NCBI GenBank assembly: GCA_964350245.1 | Contig: CAYGJC010000032.1 | Coordinates: forward strand, 1 to 6,108 | DNA from: JAJACP01 sp964350245 | GTDB taxonomy: Bacteria; Chlamydiota; Chlamydiia; Chlamydiales; JAAKFR01 | Direction: 5' to 3' | Length of the DNA: 6,108 nucleotides | Shown here: positions 1 through 5,969 of the stretch, one piece after another | Numbering within the stretch: the stretch's first letter is position 1 | Layout of the letters: each line of letters starts with the position of its first letter | Program-made: the position numbers and the translations under genes | Notes under the pieces: model-generated | What the model was told of the DNA's origin: nothing | The model's database searches: none | What the model saw: only the letters and a program-made list of their open reading frames with translations

Positions 1-2
1 TC

Positions 3-161
3 TGTTTTCCGGCTGTAAATGTCGAAAAGCTGTATGAAGATTGGGGGAACAAGCAGGTAACGATTGCGTAAAAACCCACTGATATGAACTTTGGACGTAC
101 ATTTGTTATTCTAGATCCCGATGGCCATAGAATTCGTATATACAAACTCCATGAGCAATAA
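3..161 (+). pseudogene. 3' remnant of a VOC-superfamily (glyoxalase/bleomycin-resistance-like) gene with an in-frame stop
   Basis: Reading from base 3, the frame encodes a VOC-type C-terminus: a VEKLYEDW helix, a KQVTIA strand, then KPTDMNFGRTFVILDPDGH followed by RIRIYKLHEQ. The FGRTF...DPDGHR block is the classic last strand pair of these metal-binding or antibiotic-binding folds. A TAA at 69-71 interrupts the frame between TIA and KPTDM. Family-like sequence continues in the same frame on both sides, so the simplest cause is one C-to-T change of a CAA glutamine codon. The gene starts outside the window, so its size and the state of its N-terminal half are unknown. Its natural stop (159-161) shares one base with the next gene's ATG, which points to an original operon with the MarR regulator. 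A sequencing error is the alternative. The VOC call is fairly sure; the substrate is unknown. Confidence 0.7.
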
Positions 162-616
162 TGAATTTTGAGGAAATCAGTGTTCACGACACCCCTGACC
201 GAAGTCCGGGGTTTCTTTTGTGGCATGTCAGCACAATGTGGCGCAGCTCGATTGAAAAAGTGCTTCAGGCTCTTGGCCTGACGCATCCTCAATTTGTGAT
301 TTTGGCAACACTGGGATGGTTGACCCGAAAGGGGGATCGTGTCACCCAAGCTGCAGTCGGTAAATTGGCGGGACTTGATCCTAATACGGTTTCTCAAGTC
401 ATCCGCGGACTGGAGCAAAAGGGGCTGATCAGGCGTGAAAAGAGCCTGGATGGAAGGGCAAAAAATCCTCTTTTAACAACAAAAGGCGTTGAGACGTTAA
501 AAGTGGCTTTGCCTGGGGTCGAGGCACAAGATGCGGAGTTTTTTCACGAGCTATCCTCCAAAGAGTTGGGAAGTATGATCTCACTTTTTCAAAAGCTAAC
601 TCCTTTGAGAGAGTAG
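161..616 (+). CDS. MarR-family winged-helix transcriptional regulator
   Basis: This 151-residue protein has the length and layout of a MarR-type dimeric DNA-binding repressor. Residues about 17-40 form the N-terminal dimer helix (GFLLWHVSTMWRSSIEKVL). Residues 42-54 (HPQFVILATLGWL) are the next helix. Residues 61-88 are the helix-turn-helix, with recognition-helix sequence LDPNTVSQVIRGLEQKGLI. Residues 90-108 are the wing, with the signature D97-G-R99 followed by LLTTKG. A C-terminal dimer helix closes the protein. MarR proteins usually repress their own operon and release DNA on binding a small, often phenolic ligand, or on cysteine oxidation; no cysteine is present here. The ATG at 161 overlaps the stop of the upstream VOC frame (TAATG) and no good Shine-Dalgarno is visible, so translational coupling is likely. 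An in-frame stop just upstream leaves this as the only plausible start. The target genes are not shown by the sequence; the VOC gene is the natural candidate. Confidence 0.88.
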   Translation: MNFEEISVHDTPDRSPGFLLWHVSTMWRSSIEKVLQALGLTHPQFVILATLGWLTRKGDRVTQAAVGKLAGLDPNTVSQVIRGLEQKGLIRREKSLDGRAKNPLLTTKGVETLKVALPGVEAQDAEFFHELSSKELGSMISLFQKLTPLRE

Positions 617-639
617 ATAGGAAACAATTGACCGTTAAA

Positions 640-664
640 TGGCCGTATTCGCCGAATACGGCCA
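640..664. repeat. Palindrome with 11-bp arms at the first operator copy
   Basis: The arms TGGCCGTATTC (640-650) and GAATACGGCCA (654-664) are perfect reverse complements separated by GCC. The same unit recurs downstream only as direct copies, so this is the one place in the array where two half-sites face each other. It would also form a strong RNA hairpin if transcribed, but no T-run follows, so a terminator is unlikely. A dimeric DNA-binding site is the better reading. Confidence 0.8.
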
Positions 665-671
665 AAATAGC

Positions 672-700
672 TTGAAAAATGGCCGTATTCCTGATAAAAT
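672..700 (+). promoter_or_regulatory. Candidate promoter for the Fic gene (extended -10)
   Basis: TTGAAA (672-677) and TAAAAT (695-700) are separated by 17 bp. A TG dinucleotide one base before the -10 gives the extended form TGATAAAAT. The second operator core (GGCCGTATTC, 681-690) fills the spacer and the third starts within the -10, so a bound protein would block RNA polymerase. The predicted transcription start near 707-708 coincides with an in-frame ATG at 708. The elements are inferred from consensus only. Confidence 0.5.
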
Positions 701-707
701 GGCCGTA

Positions 708-2054
708 ATGAGCTTGCGTGACAATAAAATGGCCGTATTAAGGCAGCTAGGGTTGGAATCAGAGCCAATCAGCTTATCTGTTTTGCTGGTTAAGCTAGGA
801 AGCGGTTTTAAAGAACGTTCCGTGAGAAGATGGCTGAGTTTGCTGGTTGAGGAGGGGACGGTAAACAAAGTAGGCCAAAAGAAGGGAACCAAGTACATTG
901 CGGTTGGGCGATCGGCTGAATTAAACAATGAAGTGAGTAGTTGCTTCAGTTTTGGAAGTTTGGAAGCAATTGAGGCAGTAAAGAGACCTTTGTTTGAGCG
1001 GCAGCCTGTTGCTTATGCTGAAGATTGGTTTGATCGTTATCAGCCTAACTCTAATTACTACTTGAGAGAATCCCTGCGTGAACAGCTCATGGCACTCGGA
1101 CAGAGGGCCAACGCTCATGATCCGGCGGGTACTTATGCGCATCAGATTTTTAATCGGCTGATCATAGATCTCTCTTATAATTCATCGCGATTGGAGGGGA
1201 ATACCTATTCGCTTCTGGATACCGAGCGTCTCCTTCTCCATGGCGATACAGCTGTGGGCAAGCTAGACGAAGAGAAGGCAATGATCCTGAACCATAAGGA
1301 AGCGATTCGCTACCTTGTAGATAATGCTCCCAGAATAGAGATTAATCGCACTGTCATTTGCACAGTGCACTACCTTTTATCTGACGGTCTTGTCGAACCC
1401 TTCGAAGCGGGAAAAGTGCGTAAGCATGGTGTGCGCATTGGGGGATCGACCTATATTCCTTTCGAGGATCCAAAAAAGCTGGAGCAACAGTTAGATAGGA
1501 TTGCGCGTAAGGCGGCATTGATTGATAATCCTTTTGAGCAAAGTATTTTTCTTTTGGTGCATGTAAGCTATTTACAGGCTTTTGCTGATGTGAACAAACG
1601 AACAGCGCGCCTCTCGGCAAACATTTCTCTGATCAAAAACAATCTCGTTCCGCTCGCGTTCAGCGACGTTCGCGCAGATGACTACATATCGGCAATGATT
1701 GCAATTTATGAATTAAGAGATGTGCGCCCACTTGTAGACCTCTATGTCTATTCTTACATGCGTACTTGTGCCGCGTACGACTCGACCGTTAAAGCCATGG
1801 GTTTTGATGAGGTGCGCGTTCGGCACCGTCAGAGACGGCGCCAAGTTGTCAGAGATATTATCTTAAACTATCTAACAGGTGAAAGGATGCAGCATTTTGT
1901 GGATAGCGAAGCGCGTTCACAGATTCCGGAAAACGAGCGTCAGGAGTTTATCAAAGATGTTCATGAAGATCTTGAACAGATGGATGAAGAGCGACTTGTG
2001 GGGCTTGGAGTGACCCTCGATCAGCTCAGAGAATGGCAAAAATACAACTTATAA
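708..2054 (+). CDS. Winged-helix Fic-domain protein with a degenerate Fic motif
   Basis: Fic proteins transfer AMP or other phosphate-containing groups from nucleotides to proteins. Counting from the ATG at 708 (448 residues), a winged-helix-like segment lies at about 8-67 (LRQLGLESEPISLSVLLVKL, then SVRRWLSLLVEEGTV and a KKGTKY wing). An inhibitory-helix motif S-x-x-x-E-G-N follows at 159-165 (SSRLEGN), then the target-docking flap VRIGGSTYIPF near 242-252. The Fic motif at 290-298 reads QAFADVNKR where the canonical form is HxFx(D/E)GN(G/K)R. The catalytic His is therefore Gln and the first Gly is Val, while the Asn-Lys-Arg phosphate-binding part is kept. AMP transfer is doubtful; I recall this Gln variant as a recurrent Fic subfamily. 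The C-terminal 70 residues are charged and helical. The frame is open back to an ATG at 639, but 639-707 is operator and promoter DNA; 729 is the other plausible start. None of the starts has a good Shine-Dalgarno. The protein may repress its own promoter through the winged helix (inference). Confidence 0.85.
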   Translation: MSLRDNKMAVLRQLGLESEPISLSVLLVKLGSGFKERSVRRWLSLLVEEGTVNKVGQKKGTKYIAVGRSAELNNEVSSCFSFGSLEAIEAVKRPLFERQPVAYAEDWFDRYQPNSNYYLRESLREQLMALGQRANAHDPAGTYAHQIFNRLIIDLSYNSSRLEGNTYSLLDTERLLLHGDTAVGKLDEEKAMILNHKEAIRYLVDNAPRIEINRTVICTVHYLLSDGLVEPFEAGKVRKHGVRIGGSTYIPFEDPKKLEQQLDRIARKAALIDNPFEQSIFLLVHVSYLQAFADVNKRTARLSANISLIKNNLVPLAFSDVRADDYISAMIAIYELRDVRPLVDLYVYSYMRTCAAYDSTVKAMGFDEVRVRHRQRRRQVVRDIILNYLTGERMQHFVDSEARSQIPENERQEFIKDVHEDLEQMDEERLVGLGVTLDQLREWQKYNL

Positions 2055-2061
2055 AAAACGT

Positions 2062-3627
2062 ATGTCCACTATGCACAAAGTTATCATCGTCGGAGGAGGC
2101 CCTGTAGGGCTATCGGCAGCCGTCTGCTTGGCTCACCAAGGTATTGAGTCCGTACTAATTGAAAAGCATCCTCGCACAACTAATCATCCCAAGGCAAGAG
2201 GGGTGAATGGCCGTACGATGGAGTTATTTCGCCTGTGGGGTCTAGAAGACCAGATGAAACACTATCAAATGCCTAGAGAGGCTTTTCGTTTCACGTGGAT
2301 AGAAGATTTTCAGGGAGAAGAAATCACTCGAGTTGAGTCGACTGTAGACTACAGCCCCTATAGCCCAACTGAAAAAGCGAGCATTGCGCAGGATGATGTT
2401 GAGCAGGAGTTATTCAAAAAAGCAAAGAGCGTGCCCTTGATTGACCTGCGCTTTAACGTAGAGATGACTCATGCGACCCAAAGTGATGAACACGTTGCCG
2501 TGGAGATTCTCAACAGAGAAACAGGGCAAAAAGAAACGCTTCTTTCCCACTACTTAATTGCAGCTGATGGAGCCAAGAGCCCTTTGAGAGAACTGTTTGG
2601 AGTAGAAATGGAGGGAGCAGATCACTTAGGGGTGTTTTGTAACATTTACTGCGAAATGGATCTCGATCAGTATGTTGAGCACCGTCCCAGCGCAGGCTTT
2701 ATGTTCACAAGGCGCGATGTGCTGGGTACGTTTGTATTATCCAAAAAAGGTTACAGAAACTGGCTCGTCGGAGTGCGCATCGACTCCAATCCCGATTTGA
2801 AAAAAGAGATGTTCACGGATGATTTTTGTGTCGAGTTTGTAAAAAAAGTGATCAATGATCCTAAGGTTGAAGTACGCTTGATCAACAAAGCCTTTTGGAC
2901 GATGGCGGCCCTGATTGCGAAGCGGTATCGAGTGGGCAGAGTTTTTTTTGCAGGGGATGCTGCACATCGCTTTCCCCCAACAGGCGGTTTTGGAATGAAT
3001 ACCGGCATTCAAGATGTGCATAACTTAGCTTGGAAGCTGGCTAGGGTGTTGAAAGGGCACGCGGATGAGGCGCTTTTAGATACCTATTTTACGGAGCGTG
3101 TCCAAATTGCCCAAACCAACATGGCCTGGAGCATTGAAAATGCTAAGCGGTTTCAGAAGATCTTTGAAGCATTAGCAAACAATGACTTAGCTACTTTTTC
3201 GGAGGGGTTAAAAGATCAAGCGCATCATATCAACAATATTCTGCTGGATCTGGGTTTTGTGTATGGAAGTGAGTACCAGAACGAGAAAGAGTATAAGCCC
3301 TCCGCTCAGATAGGAGCGAGAGCGCCTCATTGTTGGTTGCTGAAGGGAGAAAAACAAATCTCTACACTAGATTTGTACCTGGATCAATTTGTTTTGGTGT
3401 GCTCTCCGGAAGCGCACTATTGGTTGGGTCAATTCCGCGGATTGCCTTGTCGCATTGTGACGATAGGAGAGGGGGGGGAGTATCTGGATAAAAATCATGA
3501 TTTCTTGGAGAGGTATGCGCTTTCAAAAAGCGGGGCTGTTCTGGTGAGACCTGATGGGCATGTGGTGTGGCGTGGAAACGATGAAAAAGGAACTCTAGAT
3601 GTTCCGCACCTCTTTTTAGGGGGGTAA
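2062..3627 (+). CDS. Class A FAD-dependent aromatic monooxygenase (phenol/polyketide hydroxylase type)
   Basis: This 521-residue protein has all three marks of the single-component NAD(P)H/FAD hydroxylases that add one oxygen atom to aromatic or polyketide rings. The dinucleotide fold lies at residues 7-20 (VIIVGGGPVGLSAA) with E34 ending the second strand. R46 lies in the FAD-contacting segment ARGVNGRTMELFRLWG. The DG motif is at 167-176 (AADGAKSPLR). The GD motif is at 297-318 (AGDAAHRFPPTGG, then GMNTGIQD). A middle beta-sheet domain (about 180-290) forms the substrate pocket, and the C-terminal part (about 410-521, ending near LVRPDGHVVWRG) resembles the thioredoxin-like tail of phenol-hydroxylase relatives. 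Length is normal and no cofactor residue is missing. The substrate cannot be read from sequence. The ATG lies 7 bp after the Fic stop without a clear Shine-Dalgarno; an ATG three codons later (2071) is equally possible. It is probably co-transcribed with Fic. An eight-G run at 3471-3478 and a T8 run at 2942-2949 are slippage-prone. Confidence 0.9.
   Translation: MSTMHKVIIVGGGPVGLSAAVCLAHQGIESVLIEKHPRTTNHPKARGVNGRTMELFRLWGLEDQMKHYQMPREAFRFTWIEDFQGEEITRVESTVDYSPYSPTEKASIAQDDVEQELFKKAKSVPLIDLRFNVEMTHATQSDEHVAVEILNRETGQKETLLSHYLIAADGAKSPLRELFGVEMEGADHLGVFCNIYCEMDLDQYVEHRPSAGFMFTRRDVLGTFVLSKKGYRNWLVGVRIDSNPDLKKEMFTDDFCVEFVKKVINDPKVEVRLINKAFWTMAALIAKRYRVGRVFFAGDAAHRFPPTGGFGMNTGIQDVHNLAWKLARVLKGHADEALLDTYFTERVQIAQTNMAWSIENAKRFQKIFEALANNDLATFSEGLKDQAHHINNILLDLGFVYGSEYQNEKEYKPSAQIGARAPHCWLLKGEKQISTLDLYLDQFVLVCSPEAHYWLGQFRGLPCRIVTIGEGGEYLDKNHDFLERYALSKSGAVLVRPDGHVVWRGNDEKGTLDVPHLFLGG
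3584..3605 (-). terminator. Weak intrinsic terminator candidate for the minus-strand operon
   Basis: Read on the minus strand, GGAAC and GTTCC form a 5-bp stem around a 7-base loop and are followed at once by TTTTT. It begins 10 bases past the stop of the phosphotransferase gene, where a terminator would be expected. It lies inside the convergent monooxygenase gene. The short stem makes it weak, and chance occurrence is possible. Confidence 0.4.
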
Positions 3628-4629
3628 GTTCAAATCCGTTTTGAAGGCGATGTCCACCACACCTTGGGGTTCAAATAGGGCTATGAAGTGCTTGTACATT
3701 TCAGATCTTTCCTTACTTCCGGCAGTTTTCAAGAGTAACTCCTGGCTGTAGATAGCAATATCTTCTACAATGCGTTCATGCCGGTAATAAGCTAAAGCGA
3801 GTAGATTGATTTTTGTTTTTCCGTAACCCATGTAAAATAGCTCTTCCTCGGATGGCTGATTCCAAACGTTTCCAACGCCACCTCCAATAAACATCAGGTC
3901 ACGCTCTTTTGGTGCAAAGATGGGATCATCCCAATCCACTAAGTAGATTACCGTATTTCCATTCAACAGCACATTACCCGCATGGATATCAGAGTGGCAC
4001 AGCACACATTTGGGCGCATCTTTCTTAAGTGCTTTGCCAAACTGCTCAGCCCGCTCTACCAGTCGCTGAATGTCCAGCAAGTTCTGTTTCATGAACTTTT
4101 GTAGCTTTAAAGCTATTTCATCACCAGTAGGCTCAGCATTCACGTGCGCATAGATCGATCGAACAATTTCTCGCCACTTTGTTGAATAGTCTTCGCGTCG
4201 GATCCGGGCTTGCGTGGATTGCGGCACTTTAAGGTCGTGGATTTGCCTCAGTGTTTTTCCAAGCTGAATCCATTGCTCATCTGTTAAGCTGCGGTGGAAC
4301 CCATCTTCTCCATCCACAAACGGGTACACAATGAGAGTATACTCCTCAATAGGCTGAGTGGGCTTACCCTGAAGTGTGGGGATAGCAGGGATAATATGCT
4401 GAATTTCAGTGCTAAGCAAAAGCTCCGTGATCTCAACACCGGTATCATGATGGTGACCCTGTTTGAGTTTTATAAAATAGGTCATTTGATCCGGTGTTTG
4501 CGCTTGATATACTGTTGCGTTTGTATCAGCGCCTTGAAGAAGGTGTATAAGAGAGGTGGCTTCGATGCCATAATAGGTCTTGAGGCAGTTGATAATGGCT
4601 AAATCTGGTAGGGGGCTCTTCTCTAACAT
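3616..4629 (-). CDS. Aminoglycoside-phosphotransferase (APH)-family small-molecule kinase
   Basis: This 337-residue cytoplasmic enzyme has the eukaryotic-kinase-like fold that moves the gamma phosphate of ATP to a hydroxyl of an antibiotic or metabolite. Visible landmarks are the ATP lysine in YFIKLK (K54), the hinge LIVYPFVDGEDGF (about 99-111), and the catalytic HxDxxxxN motif as HSDIHAGN (H212, D214, N219). The metal-binding VDWDDP (D232, D234) and a C-terminal YYRHERIVEDIAIYSQELLL helix follow. Length and overall pattern recall the spectinomycin-kinase APH(9) branch more than choline or homoserine kinases, but the actual substrate, and whether it confers resistance, are open. It starts 14 bp after the ATPase stop on the same strand, with only a weak ribosome site, so it is probably the second gene of that operon. 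Its last 12 bp overlap the end of the monooxygenase gene tail to tail. All key catalytic residues are present. Confidence 0.85.
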   Translation of the reverse strand: MLEKSPLPDLAIINCLKTYYGIEATSLIHLLQGADTNATVYQAQTPDQMTYFIKLKQGHHHDTGVEITELLLSTEIQHIIPAIPTLQGKPTQPIEEYTLIVYPFVDGEDGFHRSLTDEQWIQLGKTLRQIHDLKVPQSTQARIRREDYSTKWREIVRSIYAHVNAEPTGDEIALKLQKFMKQNLLDIQRLVERAEQFGKALKKDAPKCVLCHSDIHAGNVLLNGNTVIYLVDWDDPIFAPKERDLMFIGGGVGNVWNQPSEEELFYMGYGKTKINLLALAYYRHERIVEDIAIYSQELLLKTAGSKERSEMYKHFIALFEPQGVVDIAFKTDLNLPP

Positions 4630-4643
4630 TTATCATTCTGGAA

Positions 4644-5900
4644 TCAGGTTAGTAGCCATTTCCACATAGGAATGATTGTGATCTGAAAGCCGTCCACTTT
4701 CATTGTATCTTGCTCATTTTCTGTCAGAATGCATCCACTTTTTAAATTATAGGCGACCATCGCCTCAATAAGTCCATCGATTTCACGCTTTTTTACCTCT
4801 GCATTAGAGAGATTCGTCGTCACTTGGATGGCCTCGATGATCTGATTTCCTTCTCTAATGACAAAGTCACACTCTTTTTGGCCTTTGTGAAAATAGACTT
4901 CTTTTCCGAGCATTTTTAAGTGGAGAAAAACAATATTCTCTAACAGGCGCCCTCTATCTTCGCTGATACGGAATCCGGTGAGACGGATAAGAGCAGGATC
5001 GATCATATAACATTTTTTGTTGTATTGAATCTGTTTTTTGAGAGAGTGGCTATAACGATTGACAAAAAAACATAGATAACACTGTTCTAGGTGGTTGCAA
5101 TAATTTGTAATCGTGTGAGGGCTACTGAGACCCACAATTTTACCAAGTTTTGTATAGCTAAATTCTTTTCCGATATTACTGGCAAAATAATAGACTAATT
5201 CGCGTAGTGGTTTTTCATTATTGATTTTGTACCGAGTAATGATGTCGCGATAGAGGATACCCTCAAATAGATCTTTTAAATATTCGGGCTTTTCGAACTT
5301 TACATAGTCGGGAATACCGCCATTTTTCAGGTAGTTTGAAAAATAGTGTAACACGATACCCGTATCATTTGTAGATAGAGCTTTTTTGGAAAGCACGTCT
5401 GGATTTTTATGCAGGACAATTTCCTTGAAAGAAAGAGGGTATACTTCAAACTGAATGTATCTACCTGTCAGATGGGTGCCCAACTCTTTACTTAGTAGTT
5501 TTGCATTGGATCCGGTGATATAGATTTTTTTTCCTTGCTCATAGAGTCTGCGTACAAACCGTTCCCACCCTTCGATATTTTGAATTTCATCGAAATAAAA
5601 CGTAGATTGTTCACCAAACATTTCTATTAGAACTTCCAGCAACATTTGAAAATCTTCGACCTTGAATTGCACCAGGCGTTCGTCGTCGAAATTTAAGTAG
5701 TAGTCCGATTTTGCCAGTTCTAGTTGTAACAGGCGTTGAAGCGTTGATTTTCCTGATCTTCTGATCCCGCTGATAATAATAATGCTCGGATCATCCACAA
5801 AACGTTTCAGGTTATCAGTCAGAGTACGCATAAAAAAATCTTTAGGAAGTCTATATTCCTGCTGGTCTGCAATAACTTGCTTGAGTACCTCTCGTTCCAT
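4644..5900 (-). CDS. COG1373-type AAA ATPase with DUF4143 C-terminal domain
   Basis: Counted from the ATG at 5900 (418 residues), the N-terminal half is a P-loop ATPase. It has Walker A GIRRSGKST (45-53), Walker B FYFDEIQ (101-107) and a sensor-like TGSNA (129-133), followed by THLTGRY. A middle segment (about 245-280, YTKLGKIVGLSSPHTITNYC and onward) looks like a winged helix. The C-terminal half matches DUF4143: an ENIVFLHL helix (321-328), then KECDFVIREG (342-351) and IIEAIQV (354-360), which sit where PD-(D/E)xK nucleases carry D...ExK. Here Gln replaces the Lys, as I recall is common in this family. The ending IIPMWKWLL is typical. The biological role of the family is unknown. The start is chosen from a Shine-Dalgarno AAGGA 7 bases upstream and from the promoter behind it. 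The frame stays open to 6023, but those 41 extra codons are operator and promoter DNA. It is the first gene of an operon with the APH-like kinase and looks AT-richer than the plus-strand genes. Confidence 0.87.
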   Translation of the reverse strand: MEREVLKQVIADQQEYRLPKDFFMRTLTDNLKRFVDDPSIIIISGIRRSGKSTLQRLLQLELAKSDYYLNFDDERLVQFKVEDFQMLLEVLIEMFGEQSTFYFDEIQNIEGWERFVRRLYEQGKKIYITGSNAKLLSKELGTHLTGRYIQFEVYPLSFKEIVLHKNPDVLSKKALSTNDTGIVLHYFSNYLKNGGIPDYVKFEKPEYLKDLFEGILYRDIITRYKINNEKPLRELVYYFASNIGKEFSYTKLGKIVGLSSPHTITNYCNHLEQCYLCFFVNRYSHSLKKQIQYNKKCYMIDPALIRLTGFRISEDRGRLLENIVFLHLKMLGKEVYFHKGQKECDFVIREGNQIIEAIQVTTNLSNAEVKKREIDGLIEAMVAYNLKSGCILTENEQDTMKVDGFQITIIPMWKWLLT

Positions 5901-5912
5901 TTTCCGTTCCTT
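5901..5912 (-). promoter_or_regulatory. Ribosome binding site that sets the ATPase start
   Basis: On the minus strand AAGGA (5912-5908) is followed, after A5907 and six more bases, by the ATG at 5900-5898. This is one of the few clear Shine-Dalgarno sequences in the window, and it decides for this start against the ATG at 6023. Confidence 0.7.
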
Positions 5913-5924
5913 GGCTTTTACCCC

Positions 5925-5953
5925 ATTATAAAGCGTAAACCGTGCATTGTCAA
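5925..5953 (-). promoter_or_regulatory. Consensus sigma70-type promoter of the ATPase-APH operon
   Basis: Read on the minus strand, TTGACA (5953-5948) and TATAAT (5930-5925) are perfect consensus hexamers with a 17-bp spacer. The predicted transcription start lies near 5918, giving a leader of about 17 bases that contains the AAGGA ribosome site. The -35 is embedded in the centre of a palindrome (5937-5963), so a repressor bound there would exclude RNA polymerase. A consensus promoter this strong would normally need tight repression. Confidence 0.8.
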
Positions 5954-5963
5954 TGCATGGTTT
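5937..5963. repeat. Operator-like palindrome O1 over the -35 of the ATPase promoter
   Basis: This 27-bp dyad is centred on base 5950 with 12 of 13 pairs matching; the minus-strand left arm is AAACCATGCATTG. The inner 15 bases (5943-5957) are a perfect palindrome around one central base. It covers the entire -35 hexamer and half of the spacer. A second, related dyad lies 6 bp upstream of the promoter. A dimeric winged-helix or HTH repressor site is the likely role. Confidence 0.75.
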
Positions 5964-5969
5964 GGGGTG

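Larger units (their letters stand above)
639..740 (+). repeat. Operator-like array: four direct copies of ATGGCCGTATT(C/A) at the Fic gene start
   Basis: The core ATGGCCGTA occurs at 639, 679, 699 and 729, each preceded by an A-rich AAA or TAAA. The second and third copies are followed by a TAAAAT or AATGAG context, and copies 1, 2 and 4 extend to ATGGCCGTATT. The intervals are 40, 20 and 30 bp, so all copies fall on nearly the same face of the helix. A fifth, inverted core lies at 654-664. Copies 1, 3 and 4 are in the Fic frame and produce repeated MAV peptides; copy 2 is out of frame. Conservation of the DNA across frames argues that the repeat is a protein-binding site rather than a selected peptide. 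The likely ligand is a winged-helix protein, perhaps the Fic protein itself, but that is inference. Confidence 0.75.

Noticed and set aside
628..656. TTGACC at 628-633 as a -35 for a promoter upstream of the 639 ATG
   Set aside because: At 16-19 bp spacing the sequence is GC-rich palindrome arm with no -10-like hexamer.
639..740. CRISPR or simple tandem-repeat array
   Set aside because: The units are about 10-14 bp with 20-40 bp intervals and sit on a promoter and gene start; there are no 25-40 bp repeats or unique spacers.
429..1142. Minus-strand ORFs opposite marR and the Fic 5' end
   Set aside because: They are antisense to recognised domains and cross the operator array; no protein-like features.
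2942..2949. T8 run in the monooxygenase as a terminator or phase-variation tract
   Set aside because: No hairpin precedes it and it encodes the conserved RVFFAGD segment, so it is best explained by coding constraint.
2737..3021. Two minus-strand ORFs antisense to the monooxygenase
   Set aside because: They overlap the substrate-domain and GD-motif coding region of an intact enzyme and have no recognisable domain or ribosome site.
3629..3645. Hairpin TTCAAA...TTTGAA just after the monooxygenase stop as a plus-strand terminator
   Set aside because: The stem is mostly A-T, no T-run follows and it lies in kinase coding sequence.
4294..4602. 102-codon plus-strand ORF inside the phosphotransferase gene
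   Set aside because: It lies wholly inside a well-supported minus-strand kinase gene and its translation shows no family features; a shadow frame.
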